In this document: one piece after another, positions 7,142 through 15,710 of the stretch
How positions within the stretch are numbered: the stretch's first letter is position 1
Layout of the letters: each line of letters begins with the position of its first letter
Origin: Tsuneonella sediminis
GTDB taxonomy: Bacteria; Pseudomonadota; Alphaproteobacteria; Sphingomonadales; Sphingomonadaceae
DNA: 64,000 nucleotides
Reading direction: 5' to 3'
NCBI RefSeq assembly: GCF_051912845.1
Contig: NZ_JBNCBU010000001.1
Span: 62,001-126,000, forward strand
The notes under the pieces: generated by a model
Told to the model about the DNA's origin: nothing
The model's input: the letters and a program-made list of their open reading frames with translations, nothing else
Databases searched by the model: none
Translations under genes and position numbers: made by a program

Positions 7142-7882
7142 ATGACCTTCGCCGCTACCGTCATAACGCTCTATCCCGAGATGTTTCCCGGCCCGCTCGG
7201 AGTGTCGCTCGCCGGACGCGCGCTCGAGCGCGGGGACTGGACGCTCGAAGCGGTGCAGTTGCGCGACTTCGCCACGGACCGGCATCGGACCGTTGACGAC
7301 ACGCCGGCGGGCGGCGGGGCGGGGATGGTGCTGAAGGCCGACGTCCTTGGCGCGGCACTCGACAGCGTGGAGCCGGGGCGGCCGGTCCTTGCCATGACGC
7401 CGCGCGGGGAACCGATCGACCAGGCGCGGGTACGCGCCCTCGCGGCGGGGCCGGGCGTCACCATACTGTGCGGCCGGTTCGAAGGGTTCGACGAACGCAT
7501 CTTCGAGGCGCGTCCGCAGGTCGAGCAGGTCAGCCTGGGGGACATCGTGCTGTCGGGCGGAGAGCCGGCCGCGATCGCCCTGCTCGACGCTTGCATTCGC
7601 CTGCTTCCCGGCGTAATGGGCGCCCCGCTCAGCGGAGCCGAGGAGTCGTTCGAGGACGGCCTGCTCGAATATCCGCAGTACACCCGACCTTTTGAATGGG
7701 AAGGGCGCACGATCCCCGAAGTGCTGCGATCGGGGGATCATGCGAAGATCGCGGCATGGCGCAAGGCCATGAGCGAAGACGATACACGGCTACGCAGGCC
7801 GGACCTTTGGGAACGCTACAGTGGCGTTCGGGGCCGACCTGCCTCTGGTGCGCAGCGCGAAACGAAGGAACCGGACCAGTGA
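7142..7882 (+). CDS. trmD: tRNA (guanine-N1)-methyltransferase
   Basis: TrmD methylates G37 next to the anticodon using SAM and prevents +1 frameshifting. The 246-residue product has the N-terminal ITLYPEMFPG segment, the TPAGGGAGMVLK stretch, the LCGRFEGFDERI motif and SLGDIVLSGGEPAA of the trefoil-knot SAM site. The ATG at 7142 was chosen because GGGCGAGG lies just upstream and because homologues begin MxxxATVITLYP; an upstream in-frame Met would place 10 alien residues before it. The TGA overlaps the rplS GTG start. Its only local promoter space is the 38-bp gap shared with the divergent flavoprotein gene. Confidence 0.96.
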   Translation: MTFAATVITLYPEMFPGPLGVSLAGRALERGDWTLEAVQLRDFATDRHRTVDDTPAGGGAGMVLKADVLGAALDSVEPGRPVLAMTPRGEPIDQARVRALAAGPGVTILCGRFEGFDERIFEARPQVEQVSLGDIVLSGGEPAAIALLDACIRLLPGVMGAPLSGAEESFEDGLLEYPQYTRPFEWEGRTIPEVLRSGDHAKIAAWRKAMSEDDTRLRRPDLWERYSGVRGRPASGAQRETKEPDQ

Positions 7883-8244
7883 ACCTGATCCAGCAGCTCG
7901 AGGCCGAAGCGGCCGAAGCCCTGACCCAGGGCAAGGACATCCCCGAATTCCGCGCGGGCGATACCGTGCGCGTCGGCGTGCGCGTCGTCGAAGGCACCCG
8001 CACCCGTACCCAGAATTTCGAAGGCGTGTGCATCGCGCGTTCGAACCGCGGCATGGGTTCGAACTTCACCGTTCGCAAGATCAGCTTCGGCGAGGGCGTC
8101 GAGCGCGTCTTCCCGCTCTATTCGCCCAATATCGAAAGCATCACCGTGGTGCGTCGCGGCGTCGTGCGCCGGGCGAAGCTCTATTACCTGCGCGGCCGCA
8201 CCGGCAAGCGGGCCCGCATCGCCGAGCGCCGCGAAAACGCCTGA
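7879..8244 (+). CDS. rplS: 50S ribosomal protein L19
   Basis: L19 sits at the 30S-50S interface. The 121-residue protein starts at GTG 7879, which overlaps the trmD stop (GTGA), so it is translationally coupled. It contains the L19 core DTVRVGVRVVEGTRTRTQNFEG, IARSNRGMGSNFTVRKIS, GVERVFPLYSPN and the basic C terminus RRAKLYYLRGRTGKRARI. A start much further upstream is open in frame but would run through trmD. The gene ends in a strong bidirectional terminator 25 bases later. Confidence 0.96.
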   Translation: MNLIQQLEAEAAEALTQGKDIPEFRAGDTVRVGVRVVEGTRTRTQNFEGVCIARSNRGMGSNFTVRKISFGEGVERVFPLYSPNIESITVVRRGVVRRAKLYYLRGRTGKRARIAERRENA

Positions 8245-8269
8245 GCGCGTTTCGCCGCGAAGGCTGCAC

Positions 8270-8306
8270 AAAAAGGGCGCTCCGGACAATCCGGGGCGCC
8301 CTTTTT
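8270..8306 (+). terminator. rho-independent terminator after rplS
   Basis: An A5 run, GGGCGCTCCGGA, a short CAAT loop, the complementary TCCGG/GGCGCCC arm and a T5 run make a textbook intrinsic terminator, nearly symmetric so it could act on both strands. It closes the ribosomal operon. Confidence 0.9.
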
Positions 8307-8610
8307 CGATGGCGACCCGCAAGAAGCGGCGGGGCAGCGCCGGGGGGCCGTGGGAGCCGCCCCGCCAGTCGTCGGATATTGACTGACAGGAGACCGCGTC
8401 GCGGCGCCACCGCCGTCTGGTATCTCCTCGTCCCCGCGCAGGGGCGGGAGGTCAGGCTGGGGCGGCACCTGTTAGGTAAGACGAAAGAAACCCGGTCAAC
8501 CCGATCTTAACCACGGCATGGTGCGAATACGTCGGCACGGCGTTGCGCTTTCGCGCCGGAAGCGTAGAGGGGGCGGCCTTGAATCTTGCGGGTGCGAAGG
8601 AGTGAAAGCC
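8307..8610 (+). other. 300-base gap upstream of asd
   Basis: No convincing gene lies here: the open frames on either strand have no coding character and no family resemblance. A GC-rich inverted stretch occurs near 8431-8450 (CCCCGCGCAGGGGCGGG). The asd promoter must be here, but I cannot point to a clear -35/-10 pair. An AAGGAG site lies at 8597-8602. Confidence 0.5.
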
Positions 8611-9636
8611 GTGGGTTACCGGGTAGCGGTGGTCGGAGCGACCGGCAACGTGGGACGCGAGATGCTGGCGGTCCTCGCCGAGCGCGAATTCCCGTGCGAC
8701 GAGGTTGCCGCCGTGGCGAGCGCTCGCTCGACGGGCACCGAGGTCGAGTTCGGCGACACCGGCAAGATGCTCAAGTGCAGGAACATCGAGCATTTCGACT
8801 TCGCGGGCTGGGACATAGCGCTGTTTTCCGCCGGCGGTGGCCCGGCCCGGGAATACGCGCCCAAGGCAGCCGCTGCGGGCTGCGTGGTGATCGACAATTC
8901 GTCCTTCTACCGCATGGACCCCGACGTGCCGCTGATCGTGCCCGAGGTGAACCCGGACGCGATCGACGGCTATGCCAAGAAGAACATCATCGCCAACCCC
9001 AATTGCTCGACTGCGCAGATGGTCGTCGCGCTGAAGCCGCTGCACGACGCGGCCGGCATCAAGCGCGTGGTCGTGAGCACCTACCAGTCGGTTTCCGGCG
9101 CGGGCAAGCAGGGCATGGACGAACTGTTCCAGCAGAGCCGCGCGATCTTTGTCGGAGACCAGGTCGAGAGCAGCAAGTTCACCAAGCAGATCGCGTTCAA
9201 CGTGATCCCGCACATCGACACCTTCCTCGACGACGGGTCGACCAAGGAAGAGTGGAAGATGGTGGTCGAGACGAAGAAGATCCTCGACCCGAAGATCAAG
9301 GTCACGGCGACATGCGTGCGCGTACCGGTCTTCGTCGGCCACTCAGAAGCGATCAATCTGGAGTTCGAGCGCGAACTGTCGGCCGAGAAGGCGATGGACA
9401 TCCTGCGCGAGGCGCCGGGCGTCATGCTCGTCGACAAGCGCGAGGACGGGGGATACGTCACCCCGGTCGAATGCGTGGGCGACGGCGCGACCTTCATCAG
9501 CCGCGTGCGCGAGGACACCACTGTCGAGAACGGCCTCAACATCTGGTGCGTCAGCGACAACCTGCGCAAGGGCGCAGCGCTCAATGCGGTGCAGATCGCC
9601 GAACTGCTCGGACGGCGTTGCCTCAAGAAGGGGTGA
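8611..9636 (+). CDS. asd: aspartate-semialdehyde dehydrogenase
   Basis: This enzyme reduces beta-aspartyl phosphate to the semialdehyde, the branch point to lysine, DAP, threonine and methionine. The 341-residue product has the NADP-binding VVGATGNVG at the N terminus, a SAGGGPAREYAPKAA segment, the catalytic Cys in NPNCSTAQM near residue 131, and the RVPVFVGHSE segment near 240. I chose the GTG at 8611: AAGGAG ends eight bases upstream, and the protein then begins directly at the dinucleotide-binding strand. GTG at 8602 is possible but too close to that site. The lipoprotein gene follows with overlap or near-overlap. Confidence 0.96.
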   Translation: MGYRVAVVGATGNVGREMLAVLAEREFPCDEVAAVASARSTGTEVEFGDTGKMLKCRNIEHFDFAGWDIALFSAGGGPAREYAPKAAAAGCVVIDNSSFYRMDPDVPLIVPEVNPDAIDGYAKKNIIANPNCSTAQMVVALKPLHDAAGIKRVVVSTYQSVSGAGKQGMDELFQQSRAIFVGDQVESSKFTKQIAFNVIPHIDTFLDDGSTKEEWKMVVETKKILDPKIKVTATCVRVPVFVGHSEAINLEFERELSAEKAMDILREAPGVMLVDKREDGGYVTPVECVGDGATFISRVREDTTVENGLNIWCVSDNLRKGAALNAVQIAELLGRRCLKKG

Positions 9637-9641
9637 CTTGC

Positions 9642-10259
9642 GTGCGGGTCCTCGCGGCCGGCCTTGTCATGCTGGCGCTCGCGGGATGCCAGCAGGAGAA
9701 CCGGGGCGATGCGCCGGGTGCCGCTGCCGCTGCATCGGCTGCACCTTCTGCCGAGGCGACGGCCAGCGCGACGGCCAGCGCGGCGGCGCGGCGCGGGCAG
9801 AGCCGCCGCGCGGTGCTCGATGCCGGCGGAGTGGCCATCGGACGCAATCCGGGGACCGCGGACCATTTCGCGTTCGGTTCGCCCCGTGCGACCGTGGAAG
9901 GGGCCAGCGATGCCTGGCTGGGCGACCCGGAGCGGTCGGCGAATGCGGAGTGCGGCGCGGGGCCGATGGAGTTCACCCGCTATGGCGGGCTGACGCTCAA
10001 CTGGCAGAACGGCAGGCTCGTCGGGTGGCTCGCCGAGGCCGACCCGGCAGTCGTAACCGATGACGGAATCAGGCCGGGCACGTTGTTTCGCGATCTCGAG
10101 GTGGCGCGGAGCGCGCGCTACCGGAAAGACAGCACGCTCCCTGGCGAGTTCGATTACCTTGCCGCCGATGGACGTGAAATCGGCGGATTCGTCAGCGGTG
10201 CTGGACGCGACGCGGTGATCGAAAGCCTCTATGCGGGGGTGAACTGCTTCTTCCGCTGA
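9642..10259 (+). CDS. putative lipoprotein of unknown function
   Basis: This 205-residue protein is not recognised by family. It begins with a lipoprotein signal (short basic start, LVMLALAGC lipobox with Cys at about residue 16), followed by an Ala/Ser-rich linker of about 40 residues typical of a flexible tether and then a folded domain of about 150 residues with several Trp and Tyr. It should be anchored in the outer membrane facing the periplasm. Start GTG at 9642 lies 5 bases past the asd stop with AAGAAGGGG upstream; GTG 9633 overlapping the asd stop is an alternative. Expression with asd is likely. Confidence 0.7.
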   Translation: MRVLAAGLVMLALAGCQQENRGDAPGAAAAASAAPSAEATASATASAAARRGQSRRAVLDAGGVAIGRNPGTADHFAFGSPRATVEGASDAWLGDPERSANAECGAGPMEFTRYGGLTLNWQNGRLVGWLAEADPAVVTDDGIRPGTLFRDLEVARSARYRKDSTLPGEFDYLAADGREIGGFVSGAGRDAVIESLYAGVNCFFR

Positions 10260-10272
10260 CAGGAGCCGAGCG

Positions 10273-10917
10273 ATGCTGGCCGCCGACCTCTATTTCAGTT
10301 TCCGCAGCCCCTACAGCTACCTCGCGGTCGGGCGGTACCGGCAGCTGTCGCAGGACCACGCGGTCGATATCGCGCTGCGCCCTGTTTACCCTCTCGCTAT
10401 CCGCCAGCCGGATTTCTTCGAGCGGAACCATCCCAACTGGCTGCGCTACACGATGCTCGACATGTTCCGGGTGAGCCAGATGGAAGGCATTGCGTTCGGC
10501 CCGCCGAGGCCTGACCCGATCATTCAGGACGTCGCCACGCGGACGATCGCGAAGGACCAACCCTATATTCGCCGCGTCACACGGCTCGGTCAGGCCGCTG
10601 CGCGGCGCGGTGGCGGACTCGCCTTCGCGGCGGAAACCGGCCGGCTGATCTGGGGTGGAGCGGAAAACTGGCACGAGGGCGACCACCTCGCCCGGGCAGC
10701 GGAGCGCGTGGGACTGGATTTCGCCGATCTCGACGCCGAAGTCGCCACCCAAGCGGAGGCGCTCGACGAGGAGATCGCTGCGAACCAGCAGGCGCTGGAG
10801 GATGCCGGCCACTGGGGCGTTCCGACGCTGGTGTTCGACGGTGAGCCGTTCTTCGGGCAGGACCGGATAGCCATGGCGAAATGGCGCATGGAGCAGAAAG
10901 GATTGGAGCGACGATGA
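10273..10917 (+). CDS. 2-hydroxychromene-2-carboxylate isomerase / DsbA-like thioredoxin-fold protein
   Basis: The 214-residue protein belongs to the kappa-GST/DsbA-like family. The N-terminal LYFSFRSPYSYLAVGRY carries the Ser that replaces Cys in the isomerase branch. The helical domain follows, and GHWGVPTLVFDGEPFFGQDRI near the end is the family's cis-Pro strand. Known members isomerise 2-hydroxychromene-2-carboxylate in naphthalene breakdown using glutathione, but most genomic copies lie outside such pathways. The next gene is a GFA-type glutathione-linked protein overlapping by 4 bp (ATGA), which supports a thiol or xenobiotic link by context. The exact substrate cannot be assigned. Confidence 0.85.
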   Translation: MLAADLYFSFRSPYSYLAVGRYRQLSQDHAVDIALRPVYPLAIRQPDFFERNHPNWLRYTMLDMFRVSQMEGIAFGPPRPDPIIQDVATRTIAKDQPYIRRVTRLGQAAARRGGGLAFAAETGRLIWGGAENWHEGDHLARAAERVGLDFADLDAEVATQAEALDEEIAANQQALEDAGHWGVPTLVFDGEPFFGQDRIAMAKWRMEQKGLERR

Positions 10918-11366
10918 GCGACAAAGTCCGGAAGCACGGCGGCTGCCAGTGTGGCCGCGTGCGCTACACGGCTACGGTCGACCCCGCCGGGGCCTACCTG
11001 TGCCACTGCCGCATGTGCCAGCGCGCTACCGGCGGCTTCGCGGCGTCGTTCGTTCAGGTCGCGCAGGCCGACCTGGCCTGGGCGCGCGAGCCGGACTGGT
11101 ATGCAAGTTCGCCCATCGCTGCACGCCCGTTCTGCTCGCACTGCGGCACGCCGCTCGGCTTTCGTTTCAACGAAGGTTCGACCAACATGGACCTTACGGT
11201 GGGTAGCTTCGACGATCCATCGGACTTCAAGCCCAGGCATCACTTCGGCGCGGAATCGTTGCACGAGGCCTGGCTGGACACCAGTGCTCTCCCGCGCATT
11301 CGCACCGACGAGTACGACGTGCTCGTACAGAAGTGGAAAGATGCCGGTGTGGAGCCGCCGCAGTGA
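10914..11366 (+). CDS. GFA (glutathione-dependent formaldehyde-activating) family protein
   Basis: The 150-residue zinc protein shows the GFA metal pattern: CQC at 11-13, CHCRMC at 30-35 and CSHC at 74-77, with the HCRMCQRATGG and FCSHCGTPLGFRF blocks. The founding member, Gfa, joins formaldehyde to glutathione, but the family is broad and activity is unproven for most. The ATG at 10914 overlaps the isomerase stop and the end overlaps the hydrolase GTG start, so it is the middle of a coupled trio. Start chosen for the overlap and because homologues begin shortly before the first CxC. Confidence 0.88.
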   Translation: MSDKVRKHGGCQCGRVRYTATVDPAGAYLCHCRMCQRATGGFAASFVQVAQADLAWAREPDWYASSPIAARPFCSHCGTPLGFRFNEGSTNMDLTVGSFDDPSDFKPRHHFGAESLHEAWLDTSALPRIRTDEYDVLVQKWKDAGVEPPQ

Positions 11367-12118
11367 GCGACCAGCGTACCGAGAAGCTTCAGGGCTTCGA
11401 TGGACAACCGCTGGCGGTGCACCGGCTGGGCGCGGGTCGTCCCGTGCTGCTGCTTCACGGGCTGTTCTCGGAAGCTCAGACCAACTGGGTGAAATTCGGC
11501 CATGCGGCCACGCTCGCGTCGGCGGGGTTCGAGGCTATCATGCCCGATTTCCGTGCGCACGGGGCGAGCGCGAAACCGCACGATCCTGCCGCCTACCCCC
11601 CGGACGTTCTCGTGCGCGACACCTTTGCGCTGGTCGAGCAGCTTGGCCTCGGCGATTACGATCTCGCCGGTTTCTCGCTCGGCTCGCGCACCGCCGCGCG
11701 CTCGGTCATCGCGGGGCTCGAGCCGCGGCGGTTGGTTCTTGCCGGCATGGGACTCGAAGGGCTGGCCGGCTGGAACCGCCGCTCGGCGTTCTTCATCGAT
11801 GCGATCGATCGGTTCGACCAGGTGCGCCATGGCGATCCCGCGTTCATGGCGGTCGCCTTCATGAAGACCCAGAAGGTCGACCTGGTCGCGGCACGATTAC
11901 TGCTGGAATCGATCGGTGATACCGACCCGGCCGAGCTTGAACGGGTCACGATGCCCACGCTGGTGCTGTGCGGCGAAAGCGACCGCGACAACGGAGACCC
12001 CGTCAAGCTCGCTGAGGCGCTGCCCGATGCCCGGCACGTCGCGATACCCGGAACCCACATGAGCTCGGTGACGGAACCCGCGATGGGCGAGGCGATAGTC
12101 GATTTCCTCAGTCCTTGA
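11363..12118 (+). CDS. alpha/beta hydrolase
   Basis: This is a cytoplasmic alpha/beta-fold hydrolase of 251 residues. It has the oxyanion segment LLLHGLFSE near residue 32, the nucleophile elbow GFSLGS with Ser near 104, an acid in the GESDRDNGD region and the catalytic His in IPGTHMSS near 230. Substrate is unknown; esterases, lactonases and C-C hydrolases share this pattern. The GTG start at 11363 overlaps the GFA stop (GTGA), giving a three-gene translationally coupled set with the isomerase and GFA protein. Confidence 0.88.
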   Translation: MSDQRTEKLQGFDGQPLAVHRLGAGRPVLLLHGLFSEAQTNWVKFGHAATLASAGFEAIMPDFRAHGASAKPHDPAAYPPDVLVRDTFALVEQLGLGDYDLAGFSLGSRTAARSVIAGLEPRRLVLAGMGLEGLAGWNRRSAFFIDAIDRFDQVRHGDPAFMAVAFMKTQKVDLVAARLLLESIGDTDPAELERVTMPTLVLCGESDRDNGDPVKLAEALPDARHVAIPGTHMSSVTEPAMGEAIVDFLSP

Positions 12119-12181
12119 TCGCGCTTGCGCCCCGCGCCGTTCGCGCCGAAAGCATGGCGATACCGGTGGCGGGGGACGAGC

Positions 12182-12706
12182 ATGACGGTCTTGAAGAATG
12201 CAATCGCAGGATTGGGTACCTGGCTCGCTTTGGGGGGTGCGCTCGCGGCCGCCGACGAGACCGTGTCCGCGTCCGATCCGGCGCAGGTCGCGCGCGTGAT
12301 GGAAGAAGCAGGATACGTCGCCCAGCTCGACACCGACGGTTATGGCGATCCGCTGATACGCACGAACTTCGCCGGCTACGGCGGCTCGGTCTACTTCTAC
12401 GGCTGCGACGAGGGCACCCATGCAGGATGCGATTCGATCCAGTTCCGGGTCGGACTCGACCGCAAGTCGCCGGCCACACCGGAACTGCTCAACGACATCG
12501 TGCGCAAGTACCGGTTCATCGCCCTGTGGCTCGACAAGGAGGGTGATCCCTGGGTGAATTACGACGTCTACACCGGAAGCGGGGTACCCGCGGCGACGTT
12601 CCTTGCCGCGTTGAGGGCGTTCGAGGGCAACTTTGCCGCTGTTGCCGACGACGTGTTCGCCGAGGAGCGCGCCGAAGCGGGCGCTACCGGAACGGAGGTT
12701 CGTTGA
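12182..12706 (+). CDS. YbjN domain-containing exported protein
   Basis: The 174-residue protein has a signal peptide (about residues 1-24, ending GGALAAADE) and then a YbjN-like domain: the VARVMEEAGYVAQLDTDGYGDPLIRT opening, the VYFYGCDE strand and the QFRVGLD and NDIVRKYRFIALWLDKEGDPWVNYDVY region. In enterobacteria YbjN affects stress and motility, but the secreted sphingomonad versions are uncharacterised. Two Cys in the GCDEGTHAGCD stretch are seven residues apart and could form a disulfide in the periplasm. The 3' end overlaps the end of convergent amn by 23 bp, so both reading frames share coding DNA there. Confidence 0.8.
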   Translation: MTVLKNAIAGLGTWLALGGALAAADETVSASDPAQVARVMEEAGYVAQLDTDGYGDPLIRTNFAGYGGSVYFYGCDEGTHAGCDSIQFRVGLDRKSPATPELLNDIVRKYRFIALWLDKEGDPWVNYDVYTGSGVPAATFLAALRAFEGNFAAVADDVFAEERAEAGATGTEVR

Positions 12707-14123
12707 AAGCGCGCAGCTTGCGGCTGTGCAGCCGGTCGCCTTCCTCGCGCAGGCGGCGACAGGCGGCAATCCCGATCTGGAGATGCGCGGCGATCGCCTC
12801 CTCGTAGAAGCGGTTCGCCTGACCAGGCAGCTTGATTTCTCCGTGAAGCGGCTTGTCGCTCACGCACAGCAACGTCCCGTACGGCACGCGGAAGCGGTAA
12901 CCCTGGCCCGCGATCGTCGCGCTTTCCATGTCGACTCCGACCGCGCGCGACAGTGACATGCGGTGCGCTGACTTGGTGTACTGCAGTTCCCAGTTGCGAT
13001 CGTCGGTCGTGACGACCGTCCCGGTGCGCATCCGCTGCTTGAGGTCGGCGCCCTGCGCGCCTGAGACTTCCTCGGCCGCGCCATAGAGCGCCTGCTGGAC
13101 CTCGGCGATCGCGGGGAGAGGGATTTCAGGTGGCAGGACCTGGTCGAGCACGTGATCGTCGCGCAGGTAGGCGTGGGCGAGCACGTAATCACCGATCTTC
13201 TGGCTCGGGCGAAGGCCTCCGCAGTGGCCGATCATCAGCCACGCCTCGGGCCGCAGGACCGCCAGGTGATCGGTGATCGTCTTGGCGTTCGACGGCCCCA
13301 CCCCGATGTTGACCAGCGTGATTCCGCTGCGATCCTCGCCGATCAGGTGATAGGCGGGCATCTGGTGCCTCCGCCACGCGGTGTCGGACAGCTGCAGCCG
13401 CGCATTCGCGCGCCGTTCGGTCAGCATCAGGCCGCCCGCGCCGGCAAGCGCGGTGCAGCCGTTCTGCCCCAACTGCTCGCCCGCCCAGTCGACGAACTCG
13501 TCGACGTAGCGGTGGTAATTGGTGAACAGGACGAAGCGCTGGAAATGCTCGGGATCGGTGCCCGTGTAATGCGCAAGGCGGGCCAGGCTGAAATCGGTCC
13601 GGAGCCCGTCGAACAGCGACAGCGGGATCGCGTCCTCCGGCCCGCCGAGTTCGATGCCGTCGGCCAGTTCGTCGCCGATCAGCGCCAGCTCGGTCGCCGG
13701 GAAATGACGGGCGAGGATCTGCGGCTCGATCCCGGCAAGTTCGGCCCCGGCTACGCCGTCGAGCACGTACGGGAACGGGATCTCCTGCCGCGACGGACGC
13801 ACCTCGACCTCTACCGCATAGTCTTCGGCGATGAGCTCGAGCTGCTCCGCCAGGTATGCCGCGAACAGGTGCGGCCGCGTTACGGTGGTAGCGTAGGTTC
13901 CCGGCTCGTTCAGCCGGCCGTAGGCGAGACCGCGCGAACTTGCCGGAGGCTCTCCGCCATAGCGGATCACGAGTTCGGGGTAGGCATAGCTACCGTCGAG
14001 CCGCCTCGAGGCCGAAGGTAGCGCGCCTTCGCGGGCAAATGCGACGATGTCGGCGCGCAGCGCCGCGACCGCACGGTCGTACTGTTCCGTCAACGCACCA
14101 AGAATTGTATCAACCGATTCCAT
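12684..14123 (-). CDS. amn: AMP nucleosidase
   Basis: Amn hydrolyses AMP to adenine and ribose-5-phosphate and controls adenylate levels when phosphate is short. The 479-residue product has the N-terminal AMP nucleosidase domain (DGSYAYPELVIRYGG, then FTNYHRYVDEFV) and a C-terminal phosphorylase-fold domain with NIGVGPSNAKTITDHLAVLRPEAWLMIGHCGGLR, the YVLAHAYLRDDHVLD stretch and DMESATIAGQGYRFRVPYGTLLCVSDKP, which binds the ribosyl group. Start ATG at 14123 gives the usual length of about 480; an open frame continues upstream but has no coding character. The end overlaps the YbjN gene antisense by 23 bp. Confidence 0.95.
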   Translation of the reverse strand: MESVDTILGALTEQYDRAVAALRADIVAFAREGALPSASRRLDGSYAYPELVIRYGGEPPASSRGLAYGRLNEPGTYATTVTRPHLFAAYLAEQLELIAEDYAVEVEVRPSRQEIPFPYVLDGVAGAELAGIEPQILARHFPATELALIGDELADGIELGGPEDAIPLSLFDGLRTDFSLARLAHYTGTDPEHFQRFVLFTNYHRYVDEFVDWAGEQLGQNGCTALAGAGGLMLTERRANARLQLSDTAWRRHQMPAYHLIGEDRSGITLVNIGVGPSNAKTITDHLAVLRPEAWLMIGHCGGLRPSQKIGDYVLAHAYLRDDHVLDQVLPPEIPLPAIAEVQQALYGAAEEVSGAQGADLKQRMRTGTVVTTDDRNWELQYTKSAHRMSLSRAVGVDMESATIAGQGYRFRVPYGTLLCVSDKPLHGEIKLPGQANRFYEEAIAAHLQIGIAACRRLREEGDRLHSRKLRAFNEPPFR

Positions 14124-14195
14124 CGACGGCCGATAGCGCGCTCTGCCGAAGAGGCAAAGGGAGAACCCTTTGGCCGCCCCGTCCGTTGACAGCGC

Positions 14196-14819
14196 ATGCA
14201 CGGCCTTATCATCGAACTGATCGCCAAGGGAGGATACCTCGGGATCTTTCTCCTGATGGCGATCGAGAACATCTTCCCGCCGATCCCCAGCGAAGTGATC
14301 ATGGGGGTGGGCGGCGTGCTCGTCGCGCGCGGCGACATGGCGTTCTGGCCGCTGCTGGTGTGGGGTACGCTCGGCACGGTCGCGGGCAACTACGCCTGGT
14401 ACTGGGTCGGGGATAAATGGGGGTATGAGCGGACGAAGCCGTTTATCGACCGTTGGTCGCGGTGGCTGACGGTCGACTGGGAGCATATCGAAAGCGCCAC
14501 CCGCTTCTTCCGCCGGCATGGCCAGTGGGTCGTGTTCTTCCTCCGCTTCAGCCCCTTCATGCGAACGATGATTTCGCTTCCCGCGGGCCTTGCGCACATG
14601 AGCTTGCCGCGATTCCTGATCTTCACGACGCTCGGCTCGGCGATCTGGAATGCGCTGCTGATTTTTGGCGGGACCGTCCTTGCCCGCTGGCTCAGCGAAT
14701 ACGAGGCGGTCATGGGCTGGGCGATCCTCGGCCTGATCATCCTGACCGTAATCGGCTACGCGTGGCGGGTCATGACATGGAAACCGCGCGGTTCCATGCC
14801 GTCAGAGGACGCCGCCTAG
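14196..14819 (+). CDS. DedA family membrane protein
   Basis: DedA proteins are inner-membrane transporters, several of them flippases for undecaprenyl phosphate or phosphatidylethanolamine. The 207-residue product has the re-entrant segment with ENIFPPIPSEVIMGVGG near residues 24-40, the conserved GNYAWYWVG, the FFRRHGQWVVFFLRFSPFMRTMISLPAGLAHMS motif with the key Arg residues, and two C-terminal helices. Length fits the family. It diverges from amn, 72 bp away. Its stop codon TAG interlocks with that of xerC in the tetranucleotide CTAG at 14816-14819. Confidence 0.92.
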   Translation: MHGLIIELIAKGGYLGIFLLMAIENIFPPIPSEVIMGVGGVLVARGDMAFWPLLVWGTLGTVAGNYAWYWVGDKWGYERTKPFIDRWSRWLTVDWEHIESATRFFRRHGQWVVFFLRFSPFMRTMISLPAGLAHMSLPRFLIFTTLGSAIWNALLIFGGTVLARWLSEYEAVMGWAILGLIILTVIGYAWRVMTWKPRGSMPSEDAA

Positions 14820-15703
14820 GAGCGCGGATGCGCTTTGCGGTAGGTATCGAGCAGCGTCGCCGCGTCGACCTTCGTGTAGATCTGGGTCGATCCCAGGCTC
14901 GCGTGGCCGAGCAGTTCCTGCAACGACCTGAGGTCCGCCCCCGCGCCCAGCAGATGGGTGGCAAAGCTGTGACGCAGCGCGTGGGGTGTCGCCGTTACCG
15001 GCAGGCCGAGGGCGACGCGGGCCCGCGCCATTGCCTTCTGGACCATCCCCTGGCCCAGCGGGCCACCCTTGGCGCCGCGGAACAGCGGCTGGTCCCTTTG
15101 CGCAGGCCACGGGCTCTTCGCCGCGTAATCGGCGACCGCGGCGCGCACCAGGGGCAGCAGCGGAACGACCCGCTGCTTGCCGCCTTTGCCGGTCACCGAC
15201 ATCGTCTCGCCAAGCGGCAGATCACCGCCGGTGAGCGAAAGCGCTTCGGCGATCCGCAGCCCGGCGCCGTACATCAGGAGAAGCACTGCGCGGTCGCGGG
15301 CGCCGATCCAGTCCTCGCTCGCGCTGCCGGCGATAAGATCGGCCAGGTTGACTGCCTCGTCGGGTGTGACGGGACGGGGCAATCCCTTCTTGAGCCTCGG
15401 GCCGCGCAGACGCGGAGCGGCCGCGTCCATCCCGAGCCGGGTGCGGGCGAACGCCACGAAACCCTTGAGAGCCGATAGCTCGCGCGCGGTGGAGGTATTG
15501 GCAAGCCCCTCGGCGCGGCGACGCGCCAGATGCCGCCGCAAGGCAGCGCCGTCCATCGCGACCAGCGCCTGCCAGTCCTCGATCCCGCTTGCATCCAGCA
15601 GGCGGGCGGCCGCGCCAAGATAGGCCCGGACGGTGTGCGGCGAGCGCCGCCGGCCCTCGCGCAGGTGGTCGCCCCACGCGGCGAGGAGATCGGCCTGGTT
15701 CAT
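14816..15703 (-). CDS. xerC: tyrosine recombinase XerC-like
   Basis: Xer recombinases resolve chromosome dimers at dif with FtsK. This 295-residue protein has the SAM-like core-binding domain (1-105) and a catalytic domain with the full set R150 (GAGLRIAEA), K173 (GKGGKQR), H241 and R244 (HALRH), H267 (GHASLGST) and Y276 (TQIYTK). The length and complete catalytic set mark a host housekeeping recombinase, not a mobile-element integrase; no attachment repeats or cargo surround it. XerC rather than XerD is inferred from general resemblance. The ATG at 15703 has GAGGGCGGC upstream and is 8 bases past the hemW stop, so hemW-xerC form an operon. Confidence 0.9.
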   Translation of the reverse strand: MNQADLLAAWGDHLREGRRRSPHTVRAYLGAAARLLDASGIEDWQALVAMDGAALRRHLARRRAEGLANTSTARELSALKGFVAFARTRLGMDAAAPRLRGPRLKKGLPRPVTPDEAVNLADLIAGSASEDWIGARDRAVLLLMYGAGLRIAEALSLTGGDLPLGETMSVTGKGGKQRVVPLLPLVRAAVADYAAKSPWPAQRDQPLFRGAKGGPLGQGMVQKAMARARVALGLPVTATPHALRHSFATHLLGAGADLRSLQELLGHASLGSTQIYTKVDAATLLDTYRKAHPRS

Positions 15704-15710
15704 GCCGCCC

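Noticed and set aside
8184..8468. Minus-strand frame across the rplS terminator and the asd upstream gap
   Set aside because: It reads through a strong terminator, is Pro/Arg/Ala-rich in a GC-rich shadow manner, and has no ribosome site.
14816..15703. Tyrosine recombinase as an integrase of a mobile island
   Set aside because: All catalytic residues and its length fit the housekeeping XerC, it lies in an operon with hemW, and no attachment repeats, tRNA-end duplication or cargo are next to it.
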